DNA of 64,000 nt from Kaistia dalseonensis. GTDB lineage: Bacteria; Pseudomonadota; Alphaproteobacteria; Rhizobiales; Kaistiaceae. The stretch covers positions 372,001 to 436,000 of the forward strand of contig NZ_JAUSVO010000001.1 in the NCBI RefSeq assembly GCF_030814715.1. Reading direction: 5' to 3'. Below are positions 1 through 8,855 of the stretch, piece after piece; the first letter of the stretch is position 1; the number at the start of each line of letters is the position of its first letter. A model generated the notes under the pieces. That model saw only the letters and a list, made by a program, of their open reading frames with translations. It did no database searches and was not told the origin of the DNA. The position numbers and the translations under genes were made by a program.

Positions 1-2750
1 TCCCAAATCACGATGCCGATGATGTCGGAATCGACCAGTCGCCGTATCCGAGCCTCACGCTCCGCAACGTCGCTGTAGAGACGCGTCTGTTCGTCGATAT
101 CGTGGCAGAAACCGAACCACTGGACGATGTCGCCGCGTTCGTCGCGCAGTGGATCGGCGCCCGCGTCCATCCACCGGTAGACGCCGTCCGCACGGCGCAG
201 CCGGAATTTCATCGAGAAGCGCTCGCCGGCCGCAATTGAGTGCTCGAACGCCGCGCTGACCTTGGCAGCGTCGTCAGAGTGAACCGAGTTTTCGATGAGC
301 CCGGCGAGTCGATCGGTTTGTGGCTGATCGGCGTCGGACACGTCGTAGCCCAAAAACTCTGCGAGGCGTCGATTGAAGAAGTTTGGCTTGCCGCCGGCCG
401 TCAGCCGCCAGAGATAGCTCGGCACCATATTGATCAGATGCGAAAGCTCTCCTTCCCGTCGACGGAGCGCCAGCTCTGTGGCCACCATGTCGTCGATGTC
501 GACATTGGCCCCGTACCAGCGGATGATGCGGCCTGTTTCGTCGCGAAGCGGCTCCGCACGCCCCTCTGTCCAGCGATAGGTTCCGTCCCACCGCAAGTTG
601 CGAAACTTCAGCTCGAACGGCTCGCCAGTGGCGAAGGAATGGCTGAGTGCGCCGAACAGGGCCTCCCTGTCCTCCGGATGCACAATCTTGTCGATCGCGC
701 TCGGCAGTCCGCCTTCGGCCTCGAAGTCGCCGAGCTTGAGGCCGATATAGTTCGCCATGGTCTTGTTGATATAGGCGGGCTCACCTCCCGGTGTGACGCA
801 CCAGATCTGGACCGGCACTGTATCAATCAGATGCTGGAGCTCGCGCTTCCCAAGACGGATCGACTCCTCCGCACGGATCTGGTCGTCGATGTCGTGAGAA
901 AGGCCGTACCACTGGACGATATGCCCGGCCTCGTCGCGTAGCGGCTCCGCGCGGCTTGACATCCAGCGATATTGGCCATCGGAGCGCCGCAGGCGGCAGT
1001 TCAGCGAGAAGGTCTCGCCATTCGCCAGCGAGTCGCGGAGCGCCGCACTCACCCGCTCGACATCGTCGGGATGGACGATGACGCCGATCAGTTCGGACAG
1101 TCGACCGTCATTTGGCCGGTCGAGATCATCCACATCCAGGCCAATGAAATCGATCATGCGCCGATTGAAGAAGTTCGGTTCGCCCCGCTGGTCCAGGCGC
1201 CAGACATGGCTCGGTATCATGTAGACGAGCTGGGAGAGCTCACGCTCGCTGCGTTGCAGCGCCTGCTCCGCCTTCATTTGATCATCAATGTCGTGGCAGA
1301 GAGCGTACCATTGTACGATATTGCCTGCCTGATCACGCAACGGCTCGGCGCGACTGGACATCCATCGATAGACTCCGTCGGCGCGACGCAAGCGATAGCG
1401 CAGGGAGAATGGCTCGCCGGACATCAAGCTGTGCATCAACGCATCGCGGAGCGCCGGAGCATCCTCGGGATGCGCTGCTGCGATCAGAGCGTCGAGCCGC
1501 GCCCGGCCCGACGGGCCGAAATCCTCCAGCGTCATTCCGAGATAGTCGATCATGCGCTGGTTGAGAAAAGTCGGCTCGCCCTCGGCCGTCAGGCACCACA
1601 AATGGCTCGGAACCATGTTGACGAGCTGTGACAGCTCGCGTTCGCGTTCGCGCAAAGCGGCTTCGGTCCGCTTGTAGACATCGATATCGAGCGAGATGCC
1701 ATACCAGCCCGTGAGCCGTCCCTGGCTGTCATGTGTCGGACGAGCGCCGACGCGATGCCAGACATAGTCGCCATTGGCGCGCAGGATGCGGTATTCCACA
1801 TTCCACGCCGTTCCCGTCCGGAGCCCGTGGCGAAATTCGGTTGCCATCTGCTCATAGTCATCCGGATGGACGGTCCGCTTCCAGCCCTGCTCTCCACCGT
1901 CAATGAAGTCAGCTCCGCCCGTCGATCGATTGAGATCGTCGAGCGTCATGCCGATGGACGTCTGAGTCGTGGGGGTCGCGTAGGTGAACAGGCCACGCGC
2001 ATCCAGCGCCCAGGCGCCGCCATAGAGGTTCTCGATGATCCGCGCCGCGCGCACGGCTTCCGCCGTTTCGCCGATCGACGGCGCGGTGGTCCAAGGCTGG
2101 TCCTGCATCGCCACCGCGACGCCCGGCTCGACGCTCGCGCCATATGGCGGCTCGATACGCAATTCGGTCCAGCGGTAGCTGCCATCGGGCTGCCGTTGCC
2201 GATAGGACGTGACCTGCGGAACGCCGTGGAAGAAGGCTCGTGCCGAAGCCTGGTCGACCGACGATCGGTCGTGGGGATGAACGAGCGCCATGTCCGGCGC
2301 TGTATTCGTGCGCGGCGCGGAGGTGCCGTTGGCCGGCCTGACCACGTCGCCCGCCGCATTGCCGTCGAGTACCGTCCCATACCATCCGATGATCCGGGCG
2401 CTGCCGTCACGGAGCGGCTGGCCGGAACTCTTCGACCAGACATAGGAGCCGGTCGGCCGCAGCATGCGATGTTCGCAAACATAGCGCTCGCCGGTCTGGA
2501 GGGCATGGCGCCATGCGGCGGCGGCGGCGAGATAGTCGTCGGGGTGGATGACGTGCTTCCACCCGAAGCTGGCTCCATCCGGGGGCTCGTTCAACGTCGC
2601 GAGCGTGAGGTCGAGATAGTCCAGAGCAGCCGGCGTCACATAGATGAAGCGGCCATGAGGATCGGTCGCCCAGGCGTTTCCGACCACGCCTTCGACGATC
2701 CTCGCTGCTTGCAGGATCTCGGCGTCAGATGCACCAGCCATGCTTGTCAT
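1..2750 (-). CDS. Multi-PAS sensor protein, C-terminus beyond window
   Basis: This leftward frame stays open from ATG at 2750 to the left edge, giving about 916 residues with no stop, so the C-terminus is missing. The start has GAGGGA nine bases upstream; a second ATG lies at 2741. I read one PAS/PAC unit at residues 15-130, a half unit at 135-225, and full units starting near 235, 370, 505, 637 and 765; an eighth begins near 900. Units repeat motifs such as YRWMSSRAEPLRDE and WYGLSHDIDDQ. PAS units bind ligands or cofactors, or mediate dimerisation. No transmembrane segment is visible, so the protein is probably cytosolic. The lost end is expected to be a histidine kinase or another output domain. 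The divergent FixJ-type regulators support a kinase, but this is inference. Confidence 0.85.
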   Translation of the reverse strand, partial: MTSMAGASDAEILQAARIVEGVVGNAWATDPHGRFIYVTPAALDYLDLTLATLNEPPDGASFGWKHVIHPDDYLAAAAAWRHALQTGERYVCEHRMLRPTGSYVWSKSSGQPLRDGSARIIGWYGTVLDGNAAGDVVRPANGTSAPRTNTAPDMALVHPHDRSSVDQASARAFFHGVPQVTSYRQRQPDGSYRWTELRIEPPYGASVEPGVAVAMQDQPWTTAPSIGETAEAVRAARIIENLYGGAWALDARGLFTYATPTTQTSIGMTLDDLNRSTGGADFIDGGEQGWKRTVHPDDYEQMATEFRHGLRTGTAWNVEYRILRANGDYVWHRVGARPTHDSQGRLTGWYGISLDIDVYKRTEAALRERERELSQLVNMVPSHLWCLTAEGEPTFLNQRMIDYLGMTLEDFGPSGRARLDALIAAAHPEDAPALRDALMHSLMSGEPFSLRYRLRRADGVYRWMSSRAEPLRDQAGNIVQWYALCHDIDDQMKAEQALQRSERELSQLVYMIPSHVWRLDQRGEPNFFNRRMIDFIGLDVDDLDRPNDGRLSELIGVIVHPDDVERVSAALRDSLANGETFSLNCRLRRSDGQYRWMSSRAEPLRDEAGHIVQWYGLSHDIDDQIRAEESIRLGKRELQHLIDTVPVQIWCVTPGGEPAYINKTMANYIGLKLGDFEAEGGLPSAIDKIVHPEDREALFGALSHSFATGEPFELKFRNLRWDGTYRWTEGRAEPLRDETGRIIRWYGANVDIDDMVATELALRRREGELSHLINMVPSYLWRLTAGGKPNFFNRRLAEFLGYDVSDADQPQTDRLAGLIENSVHSDDAAKVSAAFEHSIAAGERFSMKFRLRRADGVYRWMDAGADPLRDERGDIVQWFGFCHDIDEQTRLYSDVAEREARIRRLVDSDIIGIVIW

Positions 2751-2867
2751 GGGCCGTTCCCTCGGGGAGTGCCGCCAATGTGTTCGCTCCGACCTGCCCG
2801 CGGTCGACTGGCCTCGCACCCCTGCCTGCTTGAAAGGTACAATCCGATGAAGGGGCTGTCATCCCAT

Positions 2868-2999
2868 GGAAATCCTTGGGTCCCCCGGCATCCGGAGGTC
2901 GCTTCGGAGGATCACCCGTGCTGCCGGTTGACCCGAGCGGCCGTCTCGGACCGGCCGGGCGCGCGATCGTGTGGCTGCGGCAGGAACCCATGGATTTCC
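2868..2999. repeat. Imperfect inverted repeat in divergent intergenic region
   Basis: The 459 bases between the PAS protein and the first response regulator (2751-3209) hold no convincing gene. They contain two 14-base arms, GGAAATCCTTGGGT at 2868-2881 and ACCCATGGATTTCC at 2986-2999, that are inverted copies with one mismatch and lie about 105 bases apart. They could be paired operator sites for one of the adjacent regulators or chance. Promoters for both directions must lie in this gap, but I see no clear -35/-10 pair. Confidence 0.35.
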
Positions 3000-3209
3000 C
3001 GCAGATGCGGCCATGATCGATCGGAACTAGACTCGCCAGCACATGACGGAGCCGGCATTCCCGGTCGGCCGCAAGGTGAGTCGCTTGAGCCGTCTGAGCT
3101 CCGTCAGTCCGTGTGGTAGGAGATCAGTCATGAGCGGAGTATTGGCCTGGCGTGCGGGGAACGATCGGCAGGAGCCGCGAACTGCCGCACCCACCTCGAA
3201 GACCTCATC

Positions 3210-3860
3210 ATGACATCAGCCGACCATATTGTTTTCATCGTCGATGACGATGCCGCGATCCGGGAGGCTCTTGGGGAGTTGCTTGCATCCCATGGCACCG
3301 ATTCCGTCGGATTCGAGTCGGCCAGAGCTTATATTGCTGCAGAGAAGCCGGCTCGCCCGGCATGCCTGATCCTCGACGTCGAACTGCCCGATATTAACGG
3401 GCTCGACCTGCAGCAGCAAATTGCCGGCGAAGATCATCCGCCGATTGTCTTCATTACCGGACATGGCGACATTCCTTCCTCCGTGCGCGCGATCAAACGG
3501 GGCGCAGTCGACTTTCTGACCAAGCCCTTCAGCGATGCCGAGCTGATGACGGCCGTGGCAACGGCGATCGGCGAGGATCGAAGGCAACGGGCCGACAGGG
3601 CCGAACTGAGCGGCTTGCGGCAGCGCCTCGACGCGTTGACGCCGCGGGAACGTCAGGTGCTGCAACTGGTGGTCGGCGGGCTGCTGAACAAGCAGGCGGC
3701 GGCGGAACTGGGGATCAGCGAGGCGACGCTCGAGTTCCACAGGCGAAATGTCATGCAGAAGATGATGGCTGCGTCCTTCGCCGATCTCGTGCGCATCGCA
3801 GGGCGGCTAGACATCCCGATCGCGAAGTCCCGGCGCATAGGAGAAGACCGGGATGGGTAG
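3210..3860 (+). CDS. FixJ-family response regulator (REC + LuxR-type HTH)
   Basis: A 216-residue two-component response regulator, probably a DNA-binding transcription factor. The receiver domain covers residues 7-120, with acidic residues Asp12-14, phospho-acceptor Asp56 in ILDVELP, Thr83 and Lys105 in FLTKPF. A LuxR/FixJ helix-turn-helix covers about 145-205, with LTPRERQVLQLV at its start. The length matches FixJ (about 205). It is the first of three overlapping regulator genes and overlaps the next by eight bases. The divergent multi-PAS protein is a candidate partner. The target genes are unknown. Confidence 0.9.
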   Translation: MTSADHIVFIVDDDAAIREALGELLASHGTDSVGFESARAYIAAEKPARPACLILDVELPDINGLDLQQQIAGEDHPPIVFITGHGDIPSSVRAIKRGAVDFLTKPFSDAELMTAVATAIGEDRRQRADRAELSGLRQRLDALTPRERQVLQLVVGGLLNKQAAAELGISEATLEFHRRNVMQKMMAASFADLVRIAGRLDIPIAKSRRIGEDRDG

Positions 3861-4242
3861 GCGCAAAGCGGTCGTGGCCGTTGTCGACGACGATCCCTCG
3901 GTGATCGGATCGCTTGAGAATCTGCTTGAGTCGTCCGGATATGGTTTTGTGGGCTTTGCCAGCGCCCGACACCTGCTGAATCACGGCGTCTCCGATCTCG
4001 ATCTCGTCATCACCGACATCGGCATGCCGGGGATGGACGGGCTCGAGCTCCGCGAGGTGGTCAAGCGCACGCGTCCGGATCTTCCCGTCTTTCTCATAAC
4101 GGGCCGTCATGAGATCGCCGACCGAGAGCGAGCGCCGCGCCTGGGTGCCGTCTTTCGCAAACCGTTCGATGTCGTGGCCCTGCTTGATGCGATCGCCAAG
4201 GCTCTGGAGCAACAAGAACTGGAGGGTGAGCATGAGGAATGA
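3853..4242 (+). CDS. Single-domain response regulator (CheY-like receiver)
   Basis: This 129-residue protein is a lone receiver domain with no output domain. Residues Asp12-14, Asp55 (ITDIGMP), Thr83 and Lys103 (FRKPF) are in place, so phosphorylation should be possible. The GHGDIP loop of its neighbours is replaced by GRHEIADRERAP, which shortens the segment around alpha-4. It overlaps the upstream regulator by eight bases and the downstream one by eleven, so the three are almost certainly co-translated. Stand-alone receivers often act as phosphate relays or sinks; that role is inferred here. Confidence 0.85.
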   Translation: MGRRKAVVAVVDDDPSVIGSLENLLESSGYGFVGFASARHLLNHGVSDLDLVITDIGMPGMDGLELREVVKRTRPDLPVFLITGRHEIADRERAPRLGAVFRKPFDVVALLDAIAKALEQQELEGEHEE

Positions 4243-4906
4243 CCAGGCACTCCCGCCGCGAACCAGCGGGCAGGCAACGTCTCGGCCGAGCGAGACGCAT
4301 GAGCCACTCGTCACGATCGTCGATGATGATGCTGCCGTCCGCCAAGCTCTTGAGGAGCTCCTCGCATCGGCGGGCTACGAGACTGCCGCCTTTGCGTCGA
4401 CACGAGAACTGCTCGAGACAGACATACTCGCCCGACCCGGCTGCCTGATCCTCGACGTGCGCATGCCGGGTTCGAGTGGCCTCGACCTTCAGAACCAACT
4501 GGTGCGCGACGGGAATCCGAAGCCGGTCATATTCCTGACCGGGCATGGCGATATTCCGATGACCGTCCAGGCGATGAAGGGCGGCGCCGTCGACTTCCTG
4601 ACGAAACCGGTCCGCGACCAGACGCTGCTCGACGCCGTGGTCGCGGCAATCGCTCTCGACGAGCAAAGGCGCATGGAGGCGTTGGTCGCCCGGCGCAATA
4701 TCGAGCGACTGGCGACGCTCACGCCGCGCGAACGCGAGGTGCTCGATTTCGTGGCGCGTGGCCGTGTCAACAAACAGATCGCCTTCGACCTTGGCATCAG
4801 CGAGGTGACGGTCAAGCTTCATCGCGGCAATGTCATGCGGAAGATGGAGGTGGCCTCGCTCGGCGAACTCATCCGCGCCTGGCAGACACTGCCACATTCC
4901 ACCTGA
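4232..4906 (+). CDS. FixJ-family response regulator (REC + LuxR-type HTH)
   Basis: A 224-residue regulator with the same architecture as the gene at 3210. ATG at 4232 is chosen because GGAGG lies about eight bases upstream; an open frame reaching further upstream would overlap the preceding gene much more. After a 24-residue leader the receiver shows Asp31-33, phospho-acceptor Asp75 (LILDVRMP), the TGHGDIP loop and the Lys of FLTKP. The helix-turn-helix starts at LTPREREVLDFV. The two FixJ-type proteins look like a duplicated pair around the lone receiver. Confidence 0.88.
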   Translation: MRNDQALPPRTSGQATSRPSETHEPLVTIVDDDAAVRQALEELLASAGYETAAFASTRELLETDILARPGCLILDVRMPGSSGLDLQNQLVRDGNPKPVIFLTGHGDIPMTVQAMKGGAVDFLTKPVRDQTLLDAVVAAIALDEQRRMEALVARRNIERLATLTPREREVLDFVARGRVNKQIAFDLGISEVTVKLHRGNVMRKMEVASLGELIRAWQTLPHST

Positions 4907-5050
4907 AGTGCTTGAGGGCGAGACAAGCGGACGCGGCGCTCGGAGACCCTCAATCCTGCAATGGCAGGGACCCCACAAGGCGCCGACGAGACGTCCTGTT
5001 GGCCGGTTCCATCACACGGCCCTGCGCGTTGCCGGCCAGAGCTCCAGCAT

Positions 5051-5803
5051 TCAGGTGAGGCCAAGCCCACCGTCGACGGAGATGACCTGTCCGGTGACCC
5101 ACGCTCCTGCGGGGCCAACCAAATGGCTGATCCACGCAGCGATATCGTCCGGCGTACCGCGGCGCTTCAAAGGAATCTGCTCCCGTTCTGCCTCTTCGAT
5201 GACGGCGGCGTGCTCCGGGGAGAGCCCCATCATACCGGTTAGCGCTCCGGACGCCGTCGGGCCTGCGGCAACGGCATTGACCCGGATACCGAGCGGTGCC
5301 AGTTCGAGCGCCCAGCAGCGGGTCAGGTGCTCGAGCGCCGCTTTGCTGGCCGCATAGTGCGAGAGGCCGGTGCCGGCCTTGTGGCCGAATGTGCTCGAAA
5401 CATTGATGACGGAGCCTTGGGTCTCCGTCAGATGCGGAAGCGCTACCTTCGCCAGCAAACTCGGACCGATGACATTTACGGCCAGAATGTCGGAGATTCT
5501 GCTGGCCGTCACTTCGTGCAGAGGCAGCAGCGCACCGGCGCCGGCATTGTTGATCAGGACATCCAGGCGGCGCCACTTGCCGACGACAGCGTCGATTGTA
5601 TGTGCCGCGTCGTCCGGGATGCCAGTGTCGGCCACGATCGCCATCAGGTTGGGATTGCCCGCAACCAAAGCGTCGAGCGCACTTCGCCGACGTCCGGTCA
5701 CGGCGACCTGCGCGCCCATGCCGGCGAGATGGAGGGCCGTGGCACGGCCGATGCCGGAGCTGCCTCCCGTGATGAGTACGACTTTGCCATCCATGTCGGA
5801 CAT
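5051..5803 (-). CDS. Short-chain dehydrogenase/reductase (SDR)
   Basis: A classical SDR of 250 residues, an NAD(P)-dependent oxidoreductase of unknown substrate. The cofactor motif TGGSSGIG is at residues 12-19, NNAG at 85-88 and the catalytic set Ser137, Tyr150, Lys154 in YAASK. The C-terminal ISVDGGLGL is typical. It is the last gene of a leftward group starting at 9635 (hydrolase, NmrA-like, hydrolase, cupin, glutathione transferase), which suggests breakdown or detoxification of an organic compound. No SDR subfamily can be named. Confidence 0.88.
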   Translation of the reverse strand: MSDMDGKVVLITGGSSGIGRATALHLAGMGAQVAVTGRRRSALDALVAGNPNLMAIVADTGIPDDAAHTIDAVVGKWRRLDVLINNAGAGALLPLHEVTASRISDILAVNVIGPSLLAKVALPHLTETQGSVINVSSTFGHKAGTGLSHYAASKAALEHLTRCWALELAPLGIRVNAVAAGPTASGALTGMMGLSPEHAAVIEEAEREQIPLKRRGTPDDIAAWISHLVGPAGAWVTGQVISVDGGLGLT

Positions 5804-5857
5804 GATGTCATCCTTGCTATCGAAATTGGCTGCAGCAGGCTCCGCCGATTGGCGGCG

Positions 5858-6464
5858 TCATTCGACAAGCGCAGCGAGAAGACCTTCATGCCGCAGCGCG
5901 GCCTCGACCGCAGGCCGGCGGATGAGGCGTTCACGGAGCGACGTCAGGCGCCCGGGGGTCTCCACATCGAACCGCTTTGCCCAAAGCAGCATGACGAAGA
6001 GGTAGAAATCGGCGACGCTTGGTCGATCGCCGAAGAGATAGGCGCCGGCGAGGGTGTCGGAGATCTGATTGAGAAGTGCCGAGATTTGGGCGCTGGCGCG
6101 CGACCGTTCGGCGTCCGTCGCAGCGTGCCACATCGGCTTGAAGCTCCGGTGGATCTCGGTGGAGACGAATGCGAGCGCCTCGATCAGGCGCGTTCGACCG
6201 AGCGGGCCGGCAACGCCGAGAACGGGGTATTCGGCCGCGAGCCAGTCGAGGATCGCGATATTCTCCGTCAGCACCTCGCCCACTGTCGAGGACAAGCACC
6301 GGGACATAGGCCTTCGGCGTGATCGTGGCGAGATTGATACCGGATGCGGTTCGCTTCGTCGCGAGATCGACGCGTTCGCGCTCGAAGACGACGCCTGCTT
6401 CGAGCAGGGCGATGTGATCGGCGAGGCTGCAGGCGAGGGGGCTATAATAGAGTTTCATCATCAT
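5858..6464 (-). pseudogene. Glutathione S-transferase, split by a +1 frameshift
   Basis: Two reading frames together make one glutathione transferase of about 201 residues. The N-terminal thioredoxin-like half starts at one of three consecutive ATGs (6464, 6461, 6458) with MKLYYSPLACSLADH and runs to VPVLVLDSG. The C-terminal half continues in the next frame with EVLTENIAILDWLAAEYP and ends at 5858. Near 6279-6281 the coding strand reads AGTGGGCGAG where AGTGGCGAG would restore the frame, so one G is extra in a short G run. This is either a recent inactivating insertion or a sequencing error; the rest of the gene looks well preserved. It lies in the detoxification-like cluster. Confidence 0.8.
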
Positions 6465-6531
6465 CTCTGCTGGCGAGCGTCGCCGCCAATGCCGCCGTTG
6501 AGGACGGCGTCGGCGGCGACTGCGGGGCGCT

Positions 6532-6957
6532 TCATTCGTCAAAGGGTGTAGTGAGTTCGGTCTCGTCGGTATCGACCACGAAGACCGCCAGCAGTTTGGC
6601 CGGCTCGGTCTTGCTGGCGTTCTCGCTGACACCGTGGCGATCGCCGGGGAATTCCGAGAAGGCCTCGCCGGCGCTGTAGGTCGTGACCGGCCCGTTGTTC
6701 ACCTTGCTGCGGATGGCGCCATCCAGAACGCGTGCGTAGATGAAGGCGGAGTTGGGGTGCGTGTGGCCGGACGACGTACCGCCTGGCGCGTATTCCACCA
6801 GAACGACGCGCATGCTCTTGCCGGGGGCATTGGGGAGCTTCTGGTCGTAGACCAGCGTAACCTTGTCGCCGTGGGCTTCGTTTGCCGATGCGGGCAATAC
6901 CGCGAGCAAGGCGAAAGCTGCAGGAATGATGAGGGCTTTTCTCATGATCGGTTCCAT
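6532..6957 (-). CDS. Secreted cupin-domain protein
   Basis: A 141-residue protein with an N-terminal signal peptide (MRKALIIPAAFALLAVLPASA) and a single cupin barrel. The first cupin motif is visible as GHTHPNSAFIYARVLDG and the second as GDRHGVSENASKTEPAKLLAVFV, giving likely metal-binding His residues. ATG at 6957 is used, but the ATG four codons in (6945) is equally plausible. Small exported cupins are often found with hydrolases and oxidoreductases; their substrates are mostly unknown. It sits between the broken glutathione transferase and the Tat-type hydrolase. Confidence 0.8.
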   Translation of the reverse strand: MEPIMRKALIIPAAFALLAVLPASANEAHGDKVTLVYDQKLPNAPGKSMRVVLVEYAPGGTSSGHTHPNSAFIYARVLDGAIRSKVNNGPVTTYSAGEAFSEFPGDRHGVSENASKTEPAKLLAVFVVDTDETELTTPFDE

Positions 6958-7005
6958 TTTTGCGGGGAGGCGCGGGAGATCGCGGCCGTCGGCCGCGATC
7001 GGGCG

Positions 7006-7977
7006 CTAGACCTTGATGAAGGCGAGTAGATCAGCGTTGATCTGGTCTCGGTGCGTGGCGGTGAGGCCGTGTGGCGCGCCTGGATAGAAGATCGCCTTGG
7101 CGCCGCGGATGAGCTTGGCGGATTTCCGGCCTGCATCATCGATCGGGACGATCTGGTCGTCCTCGCCGTGCATGATCAGTGTGGGCACGTCGAATTTCGC
7201 GAGATCGGCGGTGAAGTCGGTCTCCGAGAATGCCTTCACGCACTCATAGGCGTTCTTGATTCCGACCTGCATGCACCAGAGCCAGAACTGATCGAGGATG
7301 GATTGGGGGATCGTGGCGCCGGGACGGTTCGCACTATAGAAGGCGACGCCGAACTCCCGGTAGAATTGCGAGCGGTTGCTGGAGACGCCGGCGCGGATCG
7401 TGTCGAAGACGTCTTTCGGCAGACCCTCGGGATTGGCTGCGGTCTTGATCATGATCGGTGGAACGGCACTGATCAGCACGGCCTTGGCGACGCGCCTGGT
7501 TCCATGCCGGCCGATATAGCGTGCCACCTCGCCGCCGCCGGTGGAATGACCGACCATGACGATGTCCCGCAGATCGAGCGCCTCGGCCAGGGCGGCGAAA
7601 TCGTCGGCGTAGGTGTCCATGTCGTTGCCTGAGGAGGCCTGCTCGGATCGGCCATGGCCGCGACGGTCATGCGCGATGACCCTGAAGCCATTCTGGGCGA
7701 GGAACAGCATCTGGCCGTCCCAGGCGTCGGCGTTGAGCGGCCAGCCATGGGCGAAGGTAACGACGGGGCCGCTACCCCAGTCCTTGTAGAAGATTCTGGT
7801 GCCGTCTTTCGTGGTGATCGTGTCCATTTTCGTCTCTCCTGATGTTTCGTGGGTATTGAAGGTCCCGTCGGCCGCTGCCGAAGCGGGTGTTGGCAGAGAT
7901 GCCGCGAGTGCCGCGGCAAGAGCGCCTGTGAGGACCTCTCGTCTCGAGACGTCGACGGCAGGGATGCTGGTTGTCAT
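7006..7977 (-). CDS. Alpha/beta hydrolase, non-haem chloroperoxidase-like, with Tat leader
   Basis: A 323-residue alpha/beta hydrolase. Nucleophile Ser145 sits in GHSTGG, with the acid near Asp274 ([10 protein letters not shown]) and His303 (PGAPHGL). The sequence from [18 protein letters not shown] onwards resembles cofactor-free haloperoxidases and esterases. The first 36 residues carry a Tat-type signal (SRREVLTG followed by an Ala/Leu-rich stretch and ASAAA), so the enzyme is probably exported folded. An internal ATG at residue 51 could give a cytosolic form of ordinary family length. It lies in the leftward cluster between the cupin and an NmrA-like gene. Confidence 0.87.
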   Translation of the reverse strand: MTTSIPAVDVSRREVLTGALAAALAASLPTPASAAADGTFNTHETSGETKMDTITTKDGTRIFYKDWGSGPVVTFAHGWPLNADAWDGQMLFLAQNGFRVIAHDRRGHGRSEQASSGNDMDTYADDFAALAEALDLRDIVMVGHSTGGGEVARYIGRHGTRRVAKAVLISAVPPIMIKTAANPEGLPKDVFDTIRAGVSSNRSQFYREFGVAFYSANRPGATIPQSILDQFWLWCMQVGIKNAYECVKAFSETDFTADLAKFDVPTLIMHGEDDQIVPIDDAGRKSAKLIRGAKAIFYPGAPHGLTATHRDQINADLLAFIKV

Positions 7978-8039
7978 GGTTTGTCTCCTTCGGATGCGAG
8001 GCCGCGCACAGTAGGGGCCGCGCTACCTCGCTCTGCGCG

Positions 8040-8798
8040 CTAGCGCCGCGTCGTGGCGGATAGGCGGAACCAGTCCTCGAAGCGGATCGACCCGAGCCGC
8101 GCGCCGGCGCCGGGCACGAGCGAGCGGTCGTCGAGCTCGGTGCCGAAATAGCGGGCGTGGGGATCGGCGATGACCTGACGCGGATCACCAGTCGCTTTCA
8201 GGAACCGGGCCACAAGGTCGCTCATACGCACGGCTTCCGGCCCGCCGATCTCGATCACGCCGTTGACCGGCGGCGCGAGCGCAACATCGGCCATCACATC
8301 GGCGACGTCGTCGGAGGCGATCGGCTGGAACAGCGCCGAGGGAACGGTGGCCGTATCGCCGACCGTCCCCGACTGGGCGATCGCGCCAAGAAACTCGAAG
8401 AACTGCGTCGAGTGAACGATCGTGAAGGGCAGACCCGACTGCCGGATCAGCTTTTCCTGCGCCACCTTCGCGCGCAGATAACCGCTATCGGGAAGTCGTT
8501 CGGCGCCGACGACCGAAAGCGCGATGTGATGCTTCACGCCGGCTTCGGTCTCGGCCGAGAGGAGGTTGCGGCCAGCCGTCTGGAAGAACTCGAGCACGGC
8601 CTTGTCCTCGAAGGACGGCGAGTTTGCGAGGTCGATGACAATGTCCGCGGCCGCGAGCGCTGCCGCGAGCCCTTCACCGGTCAGCGTATTGACGCCGCTG
8701 TTCGGAGAGGCGGGCAACACGTCGTGGCCCTTCTTGCGCAGCCGTTCGGTGGTCTTCGAGCCGACAAGGCCAGTGCCGCCGATGATGACGATCTTCAT
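8040..8798 (-). CDS. NmrA-like NAD(P)-binding protein (atypical SDR)
   Basis: A 252-residue Rossmann-fold protein starting MKIVIIGGTGLVGSKTTE, with the dinucleotide motif GGTGLVG at 7-13. It follows the atypical SDR / NmrA-like pattern: no YxxxK active site, and VHSTQFFEFLGAIA in mid-protein. The role is probably as a redox sensor or NAD(P)H-dependent reductase. It is closely related to the product at 10562-11332, sharing EAGVKHH, the GYLRAKVAQEKL block and the RFEDWFRLS end, so the two are recent paralogues on either side of a hydrolase gene. Confidence 0.85.
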   Translation of the reverse strand: MKIVIIGGTGLVGSKTTERLRKKGHDVLPASPNSGVNTLTGEGLAAALAAADIVIDLANSPSFEDKAVLEFFQTAGRNLLSAETEAGVKHHIALSVVGAERLPDSGYLRAKVAQEKLIRQSGLPFTIVHSTQFFEFLGAIAQSGTVGDTATVPSALFQPIASDDVADVMADVALAPPVNGVIEIGGPEAVRMSDLVARFLKATGDPRQVIADPHARYFGTELDDRSLVPGAGARLGSIRFEDWFRLSATTRR

Positions 8799-8855
8799 GT
8801 CGATCTCCTTGTTCTGGTTAGGATTTGGAGGAAGGCAGGGAGGCGTGCTGTCGCA

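Noticed and set aside
240-3119. Long open frames on the plus strand opposite the PAS protein
   Set aside because: They have no recognisable domains and mirror the third-position GC bias of the minus-strand PAS gene, which is strongly supported by repeated PAS motifs.
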